Below, piece by piece: positions 55,029 through 64,000 of a DNA stretch of 64,000 bases (position 1 is its first letter; the number at the start of each line of letters is the position of its first letter). The notes beneath the pieces are model-generated. The model ran no database searches and was not told where the DNA came from. It saw nothing but the letters and a program-made list of their open reading frames with translations. This DNA comes from Pascua guehoae (taxonomy: Eukaryota > Basidiomycota > Tremellomycetes > Trichosporonales > Trichosporonaceae). Made by a program: the position numbers and the translations under genes. The DNA lies in assembly GCA_001600415.1 (NCBI GenBank), contig BCJX01000012.1, positions 1-64,000 on the forward strand, read 5' to 3'.

Positions 55029-58000
55029 ATGTACAGCCTCAACCGGCCGTGGCCCGCCGACCTCGACATCGACGCACAGAGCGTGGTACGTCCCGCCCCC
55101 CACAAGCCTCTACCCATCACGCACCACCAGCCACGCTCGTCGACTTAACACTGTGAGCTGACCCCAGCCCATCCCGGGCACCGAGACGGGCACACCGAGC
55201 GGTAAGCCCCTTACCCCGCCCCCTGCACCGCTGACAGCTAGCAATCTGGCGGAACAGTGCGTCTGCGCAAGACGCCTGGTGCTGATGCCAGACATCTTCG
55301 GGACCCTCTTTGACAAGGACCCGGCGGGGAACGCGTACCCGCAGACAGTGTACGAGTTGTTCGAGGACGGTGAGTCGGGCGTAATTTGGAGAAGGTGGGG
55401 GTTTGGCGGGGGCCAGGTCGGGGACGGTTGTGTGCAGTGTGGGGTTACCGTCTCTTGCCTGCGCTACCTTGTCTCCATCCCCCACCCACTACTCCCCCCC
55501 ACCCCCCGCTACTCCCCCAACACACACACACTAACCCCAGCCACCCGCCGCACACCCACGCAACCCCTCTTCCGCCGCCGCCTCCCCCTCCCCAACACAA
55601 CACCCGGCACCCCGCCCTCCTTCTCCCCCACGACGCAGGACACGACCTACGCCGCCGTCCAGGCGCGGCGGGACGCGCTCGGCTCGGCCCTCCTGGCGCT
55701 CGAGCGGATGGGCCGGCTCCGCGACCCCGCCCTGCCGCCGGACACGCCGAGCCCGCCCGAAATCGCCTTCCCGGGCCTGCCTACCTGGGGGGACAGGCGC
55801 AAGGGCGGCGCGCGCCGGGGGTGGGGCGTGGGTGTGTGGAGCGCGAATCGCGAGGAGTGGCAGGTGGTCGACTTTGCGTGCCATGCGTATGGGCTCGTGG
55901 GGGTTAGTTTGTATGAGACGCTGGGGGTGGATGTGGCTGAGTATATGTGAGTGTCGCGTGGTTGGGGTTGGGTGGGGGGGGGTCTGGGTGGGGAGGGAAG
56001 GAGGAGAACGAAGTGTCGGCGTCGGCGTCGGTGTTTGGGGTTGGGGGACGGTAGGGGGGTTGGATGGGGGGTCGGATGGCTGTGGGTGGCCAGAAGAACG
56101 GTCCATTGGCAAGTGGGTGGGCGTTATGAGAGTTGACGTTCGGATGCGGAGACCCACCGCACGCCGAGAACGTGTCGAGTGTCCAGTGTCCATGTCGAGC
56201 CTGGGCGTCGCGTCGGTGGAACAGTCCGCCCCTCGGCCTGTCGAGCCTTGGCCACCTCTCGCTTCGGCTTGGGCCCCATGTCCACAGTCGCAGGCATGAG
56301 CTGGGCCGGAGTTAGACCACGACGTCCCGCACAACCCAGCTAGCCGTTGAAACCACCGCGGCCACTCCACTTTGTCCTTGATCATATGCCCTTCCATCGA
56401 GACCAGGATCACTACCCTGTGGTGTGGGACTACAGGCTTCCGCCACTCCACCGTCTGTATGGAGAGTTGCGAGTCATCCGAAGGTGATGCGGGCAAGGTC
56501 GAGCCGACGACCAGGACGCCATATTCCTCCTCCGAACCCAGTCCTCGAACACCCCCCCGCCCCCTCCCCATTTCCTTGACTTGTGCGAACAGTATTATCC
56601 CACCCTTCTCACCCCAAACCCACCCCGATCAAACCTCCCAACTGCCACCCCCCACACACTAACAGCAGCACAAACCACGCCCCCATCCCCATAATCTTCA
56701 CCTCCGCCAACCACATTGCCCACATCCTCGACATGGCCCCGCGCTGCCCCTCGCTCCGCGCCATTGTGTCCATGGACGACCTGCCCCCCGCCGCGCGCGC
56801 ACTGTACACGCAGTGGGCCAACCGCCTCGGCCGCTCGCTCCACGTCATGTCCGAGCTCGAGGCGTGGGGCAAGACGCCGGGCGTGTGGGTCGAGCCCGGG
56901 CCGGGCGAGGATGAGCAGGTGCTCGATCGCGATCGGATTATGACTATTAGTTATACGAGTGGGACGACGGGTGAGTTTGGGCGGGGGGTGGGGTGGTCGG
57001 AGTGGGCTGGGTGAGGTTGGGTATGGGTATGGGGTTGGGGCTGGGGCTGAGGTTGAGTGGGGTGTTGCCACTGAGGCTGTGGCAGTGCGTGTGACTGCAA
57101 AAAAAGGCTCGAGAAATGATAGTCGCAGAGCAGAGTTTGCGACAGTGACAGTGACAGAAGCTGTGGTGGTGGCAGTGGCAGCCACACAGGCTGTGTGCTG
57201 TATTCGTGACACAAACAGCGGCGGTTTGAGACGGCGAGCGGCAGTGACTGGCAGTGACTGGCAGTGTGGCAGTGACTGTGGCAGAAACGCCTACCGGGCA
57301 GAACACCCAAGTCTAATGAACCCCATTAACCTCCCCCACACTGACACCCCCAGGCAAACCAAAGGGCGTCATTAGCACAAACTGGAACATGGTCACGGCC
57401 GTCCTTTGCAACACTTACGGCACATCGCCCCGCTTCCAGCAGCCCGGGTACCGCTACCTGTCCTACCTCCCGCTGGCGCACATGTACGAGGTGAGTAGTG
57501 ACCTTGCCGCAAACCCAGGTTACAGACTCTTTGGCGGTGATGGCAGGGATGGGAGGGGGACGACACCGACGGCGGTCGGGACAATCGGCAGCGCGGGGTG
57601 GGGTTGGTCCAACATGGCGTTTGGTGTCCGAACTCTGGCCTAGACTGCGATGCTTGACGTCTCGTCCACGACTGTCATCGAAAACGTCCCACAAGACTCT
57701 GACGTCTTGACAATTGCCTTGTCGCCGTTTCATCTCGAGCGTGTCTCCCATACCTCCATCCTCTGTGCCGGTTTCGCTGTGGGCCATTCTTCTCTGCCTA
57801 CCTGTTACTCTGGCTTGCGGCTTCCCCAACTTGTGTCTTTCTCTTGTGTCTTTCTCTCGGCTCCGCCATTTCTTGATACCCTGTCTTCTGGCTCCTTCTG
57901 GCCCCACTTCGTCCCACTAACCCCAGCGCATGATGCAACTCTTCACCATCTCGGGCAACGGCACCATCTGCTTTTCGACCGGCGACGTCACCCGCCTCCT

Positions 58001-60669
58001 CGAGGACGCACAGGTCATGAAGCCGCACTGCTTCCCCGGCGTCCCGCGGATCTACAACCGGTGAGTTGGGCGTGACATAGTGGACTGCCACTTGCGCAGG
58101 GCTCGGGGCAAGTGACTCGCAAAGCTTCAATCCTTGCCTCTTTCCCGTCTTTCCCGTTACATCCCCCCCCCCCCCCCCGCCTCTTACCTCTCGCACCTCG
58201 CACCTCGCACTAACCTCGCAGCATCTACGCAGCCATCAAGCTCCAGATGGAGGCACCGGGCGTAAAGGGCGCGCTCCTCCGGCGCGCCGTCGCAGCCAAA
58301 CTCGAAAACTGGCACAAGCACGGCATCGTGACCCACGCACTCTGGGACCGTCTCGTGTTCCGCAAGGTATGCTGTCTGCGCAGCGAGGGACCGGTCCTGA
58401 GGGACAGTAACACGGGGGACTTGTCCTGCCGTCTACTGTGTCCCAGTCACTGGGGCCAGGTTTGGGCGTGGCCCCGCCTTGACCTCAAGTTTAATGCCTG
58501 TGGGCCTGCCTGAAGCGCCCCGCCACCCGCCCATGCGTTCCCCTCTGACACCAGATCCGCGCCCTCCTCGGGGGCGAGGTCGTGTACATGCTCACGGGCT
58601 CGGCGCCCCTCTCGCCCGGCGTACACGAGCTGCTCATGGTCGCCTTCTGCGCAGACTTTGCCCAGGGTGTGAGTGTTTGTTTGGTTCAGGAAAAGTGGCA
58701 GGTCAGGGACGATGGCATTTTAAACCCCGAACCGGTCAACGTCATTCGTCTGCGCTGCGGGCATACCAACCTGCGGGTCTCTGTAGACTTGCACAAACAC
58801 CGACTGCTCTCTGGGGATGAAGAGAGCAAAAAAAAAATGACGTTTGACAGGGTCGAACTGCCGACCTCATGCGGAGCACGAATGACTCGTGTTAAGCATG
58901 CGCTCTAACCAACTGAGCTAAATCGCCTTGTTGATATGGGGGTTGGGCTGAGAGGTTGGGCTGACACTCAGTACGCGCTTACCGAGACCAATTCTACGGC
59001 TACGAAGGCGTGAGTGTGCTCTTTGTCGCGTCTGGGTGCAGGGAGGCGAAGAGAGCTGTAGGAGGTGTAGAGATGGGGAGGTGTGGAGATGGGGCGGTGT
59101 AGAGATAGGGAAGTGCGGGGAGGAGTAAGGATGTGTGGGAGAGTGTGAAGAGGTATGAGAGTGTTGAAAGTGGCATGGCAGGCGAGTGGCAGATGAGCGA
59201 TCTAGTCGACCGTACCTCGGACTCATCACGAGGGACCAGGCTTCGCTGCCTGGGAGCAGCGCTAACCACAGAATCCCATTCGACGTCGGCGCCGTCGGTA
59301 CGGTGGGCTTTGTCCAGCCCGTCAACGAAGTCCGGCTCCTGGATGTTCCCGAGATGGGCGTGAGTGTCGTCTCTGGTGGATAAGCGGTAGCATTCAGAGT
59401 CGAGGGGTAGACGTCCCGATCTAATAATTCGACACTGTGGAATAAACCATCACGAACCCATGCTGACGGCAGTACCTGCACACGGACAAGCCCCACCCCC
59501 GCGGAGAGTAAGTACCCTCTATCACTTACATGCAGCCACTGTGGCAGCATGAACTGTGGCGTTCCGGAAACCCCAGCTACATGCCAACGCCAGACTCCTG
59601 ATCCGCGGCGACAACGTGTTCCCAGGCTACCTCCACGACCTCGATACGACGGCCAAGACGCTCGACGCCGAGGGCTTTATGCGCACCGGCGAGTGGGTAT
59701 CCTTGTCCCCGTGATTCCTTGAGCCAAACTAATGGTCAGTGTGGCCGAGATCGACGCCCAGGGCCGCGTCAAGATTATCGACCGGATCAAGAATGTCGTC
59801 AAGCTCGCGCAGGGGTACGTTGGAGCTTTATCCTCGCCTCATTGTCCACCTCACAACTAAACTAAACGACATTATTCACCTACCTCCCTGCTCGCAGTCG
59901 CACGCTCATACACAGCGAATACGTGCCCCTCGAACGCGTCGAGGGCATCTACCTCCTCGACCCCCTCTTCGTGACCGTCCTCGTCCACGGCGACTCGTTC
60001 CGCTCGTCCCTCGTCGCGGTCGTCGTCGTCGACCCCGTCCCGGGAGCGCAGTATGTCAATGCCGTCCTGGGCACGAATGTTACCCCAGACGACATTGATG
60101 CCCTCGAGCGCGGGCTGCAGGATAAGCGTGTCACGGCGGCAATCCTCAAGGGGATGCAGGAGATGGGGCGCAAGCACAAGCTGAATGGGTGCGTCTGCTC
60201 TAAATTTCCTGCTCGGTTGAACTTGGGGTTGGCCGGGGCAGGTGGGGGGAGAGGGTTCATTCTTGGCTTGTTGGCATGTTGGCTGTGGGTCTCAACTGCC
60301 GGGGGGTCAATGCTGCAGACTCCGAGTCCGCGTCAAGTCGACCTGAGTCGGAGCCCAAGTCGAGTCGAGTCCACACTCCCTCGCAACAATTAATACCCAC
60401 GACCCAAGCTCCCAGAATCCCCCCCCCCACCCCCCACCGCCTCCCCTAACGCACAGGTTCGAAATCGTCCGCGGCGTCCACGCGACCCCGCACCCCTTCG
60501 CCCCGCACCTCATGACGCCCACCTCCAAGCTCAAGCGGTAAGCCTCAGGCCGACAGGCCGCGTACACCGGCACACATGGCTGACGGAAAGCAACGTGGCG
60601 TCACAGCACTTCAAGGCGCAGATTGACGCGCTGTACGATGAGATTGAGCGCGACATGGCGCGTATTTAA
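55029..60669 (+). CDS. Long-chain acyl-CoA synthetase (AMP-forming)
   Basis: Seventeen exons: 55029-55085, 55168-55201, about 55238-55369, 55541-55946, 56666-56970, 57354-57490, 57927-58060, 58222-58366, 58555-58668, 58972-59009, 59272-59359, 59473-59507, 59594-59692, 59740-59814, 59916-60188, 60457-60537 and 60591-60669. They give 743 residues. It activates fatty acids to acyl-CoA through an acyl-AMP. Motifs are the P-loop TISYTSGTTGKPKGV, YLPLAHMYE, YALTETNS, the FACS-type block GYLHDLDTTAKTLDAEGFMR with TGDVAEIDAQGRVKIIDRIK and EYVPLERVE, and the late KLNGFEIVRGV with LTP-like MTPTSKLKR. The junction at exon 3 is uncertain because its acceptor lies right behind the branch site. Several introns exceed 250 nt (up to 719). 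The ninth (58669-58971) holds an antisense tRNA-Val gene. Confidence 0.88.
58838..58927 (-). tRNA. tRNA-Val: tRNA-Val (anticodon AAC) with 16-nt intron, copy 2, nested in an intron
   Basis: Exon sequence is identical to the copy at 28313-28402, including the A-A mismatch in the acceptor stem. The 16-nt intron is different: CGAGTCATTCGTGCTC, which with its flank can form a CACGA/TCGTG hairpin. A run of nine T on the tRNA strand follows the 3' end directly, a strong Pol III terminator. It lies antisense inside the ninth intron of the acyl-CoA synthetase gene. Confidence 0.88.
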
Positions 60670-60823
60670 CCACCCCCATTTCGTTCACGCGCAGTCGCGC
60701 TGAGCTGCCGTTTGTATGCGCGCGAGGGGTGAATGACAGGTTTGCCGCTGTCCATTGTAGTGTAGTTGGAAGCAAAGGGTCACGGATGGCGGCGCTGCCT
60801 CTCCTGTTCGGTGCTCGAGTATC
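60670..60823. other. 3' flank of the acyl-CoA synthetase gene
   Basis: Short non-coding stretch leading into the tandem duplication. No feature was seen. Confidence 0.5.
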
Positions 60824-61192
60824 CGCGTATACTCTGCGGGGTAACAAGGACAGAGTAGTAGATAAAGGGGCATGACGTCCCGCAGAATTGGAATGAAAAG
60901 AAGTTCGGCAGTGTTACGTGCGGTTCGTACAGCAGCTATTTATCGCGCGCGGTTCGTCCGCTGGGTGGAGAGTACCGTTGGCCAGCGCTCGGTCACGTTT
61001 GTTTATACGCGTATACTCGCGGGGTATTACAAGGACAGAGTACACATAAAGGGGACATGGCGTCCCGCAGAGTTGGAATGGAACAAGTTTGGCAGTTGCG
61101 CGCGTTCTACGGGAGCTATTGATCGCCGATTCGGGCTTGGTGGAGTACCACTGGCGCTCGGCCACGTTTGTTTGTGGCCTGAACGTTCGCGT
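60824..61192. repeat. Imperfect tandem duplication, 184-bp period
   Basis: Two copies start at 60824 and 61008 with cgcgtatactc. They share gcggggta, aaggacagagta, aaaggggcatg/acatgg, cgtcccgcag, ttggaatg, aagtt-ggcagt, agctatt-atcg, tggagagtacc and ggtcacgtttgttt-like blocks in the same order, separated by diverged bases and small indels. No ORF or terminal repeat was recognised. It lies about 230 bp downstream, on the plus strand, of nothing coding, and next to the tRNA-Trp gene. Confidence 0.75.
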
Positions 61193-61426
61193 GCGGACCC
61201 GAGCAGTCGTTGGATGGGTCGGGCCGTGAGCGAGCCCCAACAGGTCTCGGGGTTGGCCCAGTTCACGCCTCAACAGCGCGAGCGCACGTTGTTTTCCTCC
61301 ATCCTGTGCCCCGCACCAGACCGGGGCTCGGCGTGTTGGCATGTTGAACGTGCTTGTCCAACGTGCTCGCCCTGCAAGGTGCTATCTACCCGGGGCCGTT
61401 GGACCCGGCCCAAAGCAAAAGAGAAG

Positions 61427-61516
61427 CGACCCCGGCCCGAATCGAACGGACAACCTTGAGGAAGAATCGGTATTCCAGCGTTGGAATCTCACGCGCTACC
61501 ATTACGCCACGGGGTC
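61427..61516 (-). tRNA. tRNA-Trp: tRNA-Trp (anticodon CCA) with 18-nt intron
   Basis: Perfect acceptor stem GACCCCG/CGGGGTC, D arm GCGT-AATGGTA-GCGC, anticodon stem TGAGA/CCTCA (one A-C mismatch at the loop side), loop TTCCAA-T, variable AGGTT, T arm GTCCG-TTCGATT-CGGGC, discriminator G. The intron CGCTGGAATACCGATTCT contains TGGAA, complementary to the anticodon-loop TTCCA, the usual anticodon-intron pairing of eukaryotic pre-tRNAs. Mature length is 72 nt. A tttt run follows about 7 nt downstream. Confidence 0.9.
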
Positions 61517-63878
61517 GATGCTTGTGGGTGTGTTTGCCGCACACGCGCCGGGGCCGAGGAGGGGGTTGGCTGCGATGCGGCGAGTGTAGGAGAGTTGGGG
61601 AGAGTCTCTGAGGTCTCCGGAGTCCCAGTCTGGCTTCCTCTGGGCTGGCATGTGCGTGAGGGATGTGTAGTCGGCATACCGGTATGGCGATATGGTGTCA
61701 GTGGTATAGAGCCGGGAGCCGCAACGGTGGCACTGGATTGGTATGGCATGCAGCCAGCTACTGGCATCGGTGCCAGAATCACTTTACCCCCACTGCGCTC
61801 CAGCTAGCCAGCGAGTGCGGGGGAGCATATCGCTATCGCGTCATGGCACTTGACTCCCGATAAGCCCCAATCTCCACAAGGCAATCGCGCTGCTTGACAT
61901 GGGGGAGGTAAACATGTCCACGTGGGTGGGCTCCGCGTTCTCGTGCGCCACCTATTCATTCGTGCCGTTATACACATCCATGCCCACTCTTCCGGAGCAC
62001 GTTCTTGGCCATCCCCAGAGCACGGGCTACCACGACGTCTGCTGTCGTGCCACGTTGTTTGTCGCACGTTTTGCATTGCACGTTCCTACTCTCACGGAGC
62101 TGGGGCCACAATGAAACGGAAACCCAGCGGAAACCCATTGGGATCAATGCAGACGACGGCTCAGGCCTCACTTGTCACTGGCACTTGTCGCTGGTCATTT
62201 GAACTTGCACTTGCACTTGTCACCAGCCATTGTTCCGACTAGCCGTCCACACCGACCACCGGGATTGCCCACTACTGTACACTCAGCGGGAATGGGAGCC
62301 TCGTCCGTGAGAGCAATGTACACACAGCGGGATGTGGGTGTGACCCAGAAGACGGCGCGGGCGGGTCTGGTCTTAATGTACCGATAGACCTTGTTGGCGT
62401 CGGAGACGCTGGCTGTGGTGCTGGGGTTGGTCGCGATTTGTTCGACGCGGTCGTGGAGATGGTGATTATGCGGTGGTTGGTGTTGATGTTAGTGTTGCCG
62501 GGGTTGGGCTTATTGGTCGTAGTCGGCGACGGGGTACTTTTTTTCCTAGTCGCCCGTGTCATCTCGGCCATTCTTCTTCTCCTTTTCCTACCGGGAAGCC
62601 CGAATGCCCACCTCACGGATTTGGGCGAGAACGGTACTGTCGTCAGCTGACAAGTGACCACCGACAGCTCACACTGGGGGGTCGAACACGAGCAGGTTGG
62701 ATCTGGGACGACCAGGGCGTGCATGTATGCGTGCACCAGGACCAATGATCGTGTCGAGCTGTGGGCGCATCTGTCCCTTTCGGACCCGTTGAATGTGGAC
62801 GGGACGTGCGTGGCTCTTCCTGCTCATCGTCCTGATGGGTCAGCCTTTGCGTGATATGTATACCCACAAAAGGGGCACCCAGGCAACGCGGATGCTGTAC
62901 GTCGGGTCTCGTCTGCCTGTCGTGTGGCGGGGAGGACATGTCTGGCGTCAGCTACGATAGGATCCGGATAGCTCACAAAGTGTACAACCCGCGCCTTCCT
63001 TGGTCCGACGTACTTCCCGCTGGTCGGGCCGGTGATCCCCTAGAGCTATGGGCAAGGCTGGTGGGTTAGAGCATCGTTGAGGAGTGACCCACCATCCTCT
63101 TTGTTATCTGTATTGGGTTACGGCTGTTATTTAGGTTACGGTTGACGTTTTTGTCGCTGGCCGGCGTTTGTCGCGGTAGTGTGTGCGGGGGTGCTGGTCC
63201 ATGGCATGTTTGGTTGATACGAACGATGGGGCGATGGGAAAAGGGGAGAGGGAGGAAAGAGAGAGGGAGGAAAGAGAGGAAAGAGAAAGTGAGGAAAGAG
63301 AAAAGGGAGGAAAGTATGGAAAGAGAAAAGGGAGGAAAAGGAGAAAAGGGAGAAAAAGGTTGAAGGGCGATAGGATGAAGGGAAGATGAAAGAGGAAGGA
63401 ATGTGAGGAAGCCCAGGAAGGAGGAAGGAGAGGAAGGTGAGAAAGGTGAAGGATGCGAGGAATACGAGGTGAGGAAACGAGGAAGGCAGCGGGACCAGAT
63501 CCAGGAAAACTTAGCGTGGGTGGTGGCGAGGACGCAACGACTCGGACTCGACTCAGTCTATCTGGTTTCTGTCAGTGCACAGTAGTCATGGTATTTTCTA
63601 GTCGTGTCTGTGAGAAGCAACGCGCGAGGTGTTTACCCGCAGACGAACAACGGAAGCCGGGCAGCCATGGCGTGCATGTACCTCGAGCGGAAGGGATGAG
63701 TCGTTCAAGACTCGGTCTGTGCTCAGTGGTTCAAGCGGGTCAGTGGCGCTGCCAAACTTCAGCATCCAACTTTGCCATACACACGCCGACACTCCACTCC
63801 AGACAAGGCTCAGATCTGCTGCATGCCGCAACTGTATGATTTTAACGCGCCACACGGCGCCTGGGAGACGTCCGCAAT
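61517..63878. other. 2.4-kb gene-free region
   Basis: No coding region is supported. It includes short repeats of ttgcacttgcacttg type (62203-62222) and a strongly purine-rich stretch (about 63230-63490). The right end should hold the 3' flank of lysyl-tRNA synthetase. Confidence 0.55.
63230..63490. repeat. Purine-rich tract (GGGAGGAAAGAGA-type repeats)
   Basis: About 260 bases dominated by A and G on the plus strand with loose repetition of gagggaggaaagaga. Frames through it encode only Lys/Glu/Arg/Gly. Confidence 0.8.
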
Positions 63879-64000
63879 CTACTTGGCAGCCTTGGCCTTG
63901 TCCTCGGTCTGGGCGGCGGCGTGGGCCGCGGCCAGGTCGATTGGCTTGTTGTCGTTGATGGGGCGCATGGCGGGGAAGAGGAGGACCTCCTTGATGTTTG
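63879..64000 (-). CDS. KRS1: Lysyl-tRNA synthetase, C-terminal end (partial)
   Basis: The last 39 codons and stop of a gene that runs off the right edge. The sequence NIKEVLLFPAMRP is the near-invariant end of the class II lysyl-tRNA synthetase catalytic domain (motif 3 follow-on, IKEVLLFPAMKP in homologues). It is followed by an Ala/Lys/Glu-rich tail ending AQTEDKAKAAK. The cytoplasmic form is likely because the tail is hydrophilic and the FPAM block matches eukaryotic enzymes. Confidence 0.85.
   Translation of the reverse strand, partial: NIKEVLLFPAMRPINDNKPIDLAAAHAAAQTEDKAKAAK

Noticed and set aside
1..64000. CRISPR arrays, bacterial operons, insertion sequences, viral genes
   Set aside because: None is expected or seen. 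Introns, eukaryotic tRNA introns and the protein set show fungal nuclear DNA, and no repeat-spacer array is present.

Overview
The window is nuclear DNA from a basidiomycete, probably a Tremellomycete yeast of the Trichosporonales type (inference). Genes are GC-rich, spread over both strands and cut by many short introns, mostly 35-80 nt, with GT..AG ends and a CTGAC or CTAAC branch site close to the acceptor. I rebuilt the gene models by joining exons by eye. Every complete multi-exon model below sums to a whole number of codons, which is an internal check but not proof of each junction.

Left part (1-28 kb): a possible truncated membrane-protein end; a ZUP1/ZUFSP-type deubiquitinase (-); a long-tailed MIM1/TOM13 mitochondrial outer-membrane insertase subunit (+); 5.5 kb of repeat-rich non-coding DNA; an HSF-type transcription factor (-) with a 683-nt first intron; then about 11.8 kb upstream of it with no gene I can support; and a 13-exon gene (-) fusing a Rieske [2Fe-2S] domain to a DUF455 ferritin-like domain. 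Intron-containing tRNA-Asp and tRNA-Val genes follow.

Middle part (28.8-38 kb): a catabolic cluster with fumarylacetoacetase (-), a Zn2Cys6 regulator (-), homogentisate 1,2-dioxygenase (-) and, divergently transcribed, a CYP504-like phenylacetate-hydroxylase P450 (+). Together they fit phenylacetate/tyrosine breakdown through homogentisate to fumarate and acetoacetate. Maleylacetoacetate isomerase is not in the window.

Right part (39.8-64 kb): a DOCK-family Rac/Rho exchange factor (+), CRIPT (-), the actin-related protein ARP2 (+), the mitochondrial protease OMA1 (+), and a 17-exon long-chain acyl-CoA synthetase (+) that carries a second tRNA-Val gene antisense inside an intron. After it come an imperfect 184-bp tandem duplication, an intron-containing tRNA-Trp gene, a 2.4-kb gene-free stretch, and the 3' end of cytoplasmic lysyl-tRNA synthetase (-) running off the edge.

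The items most worth a second look are the Rieske-DUF455 fusion enzyme, the homogentisate cluster with its own regulator, the two tRNA-Val copies with matching exons but different introns, and the very long non-coding region upstream of the HSF-type factor.
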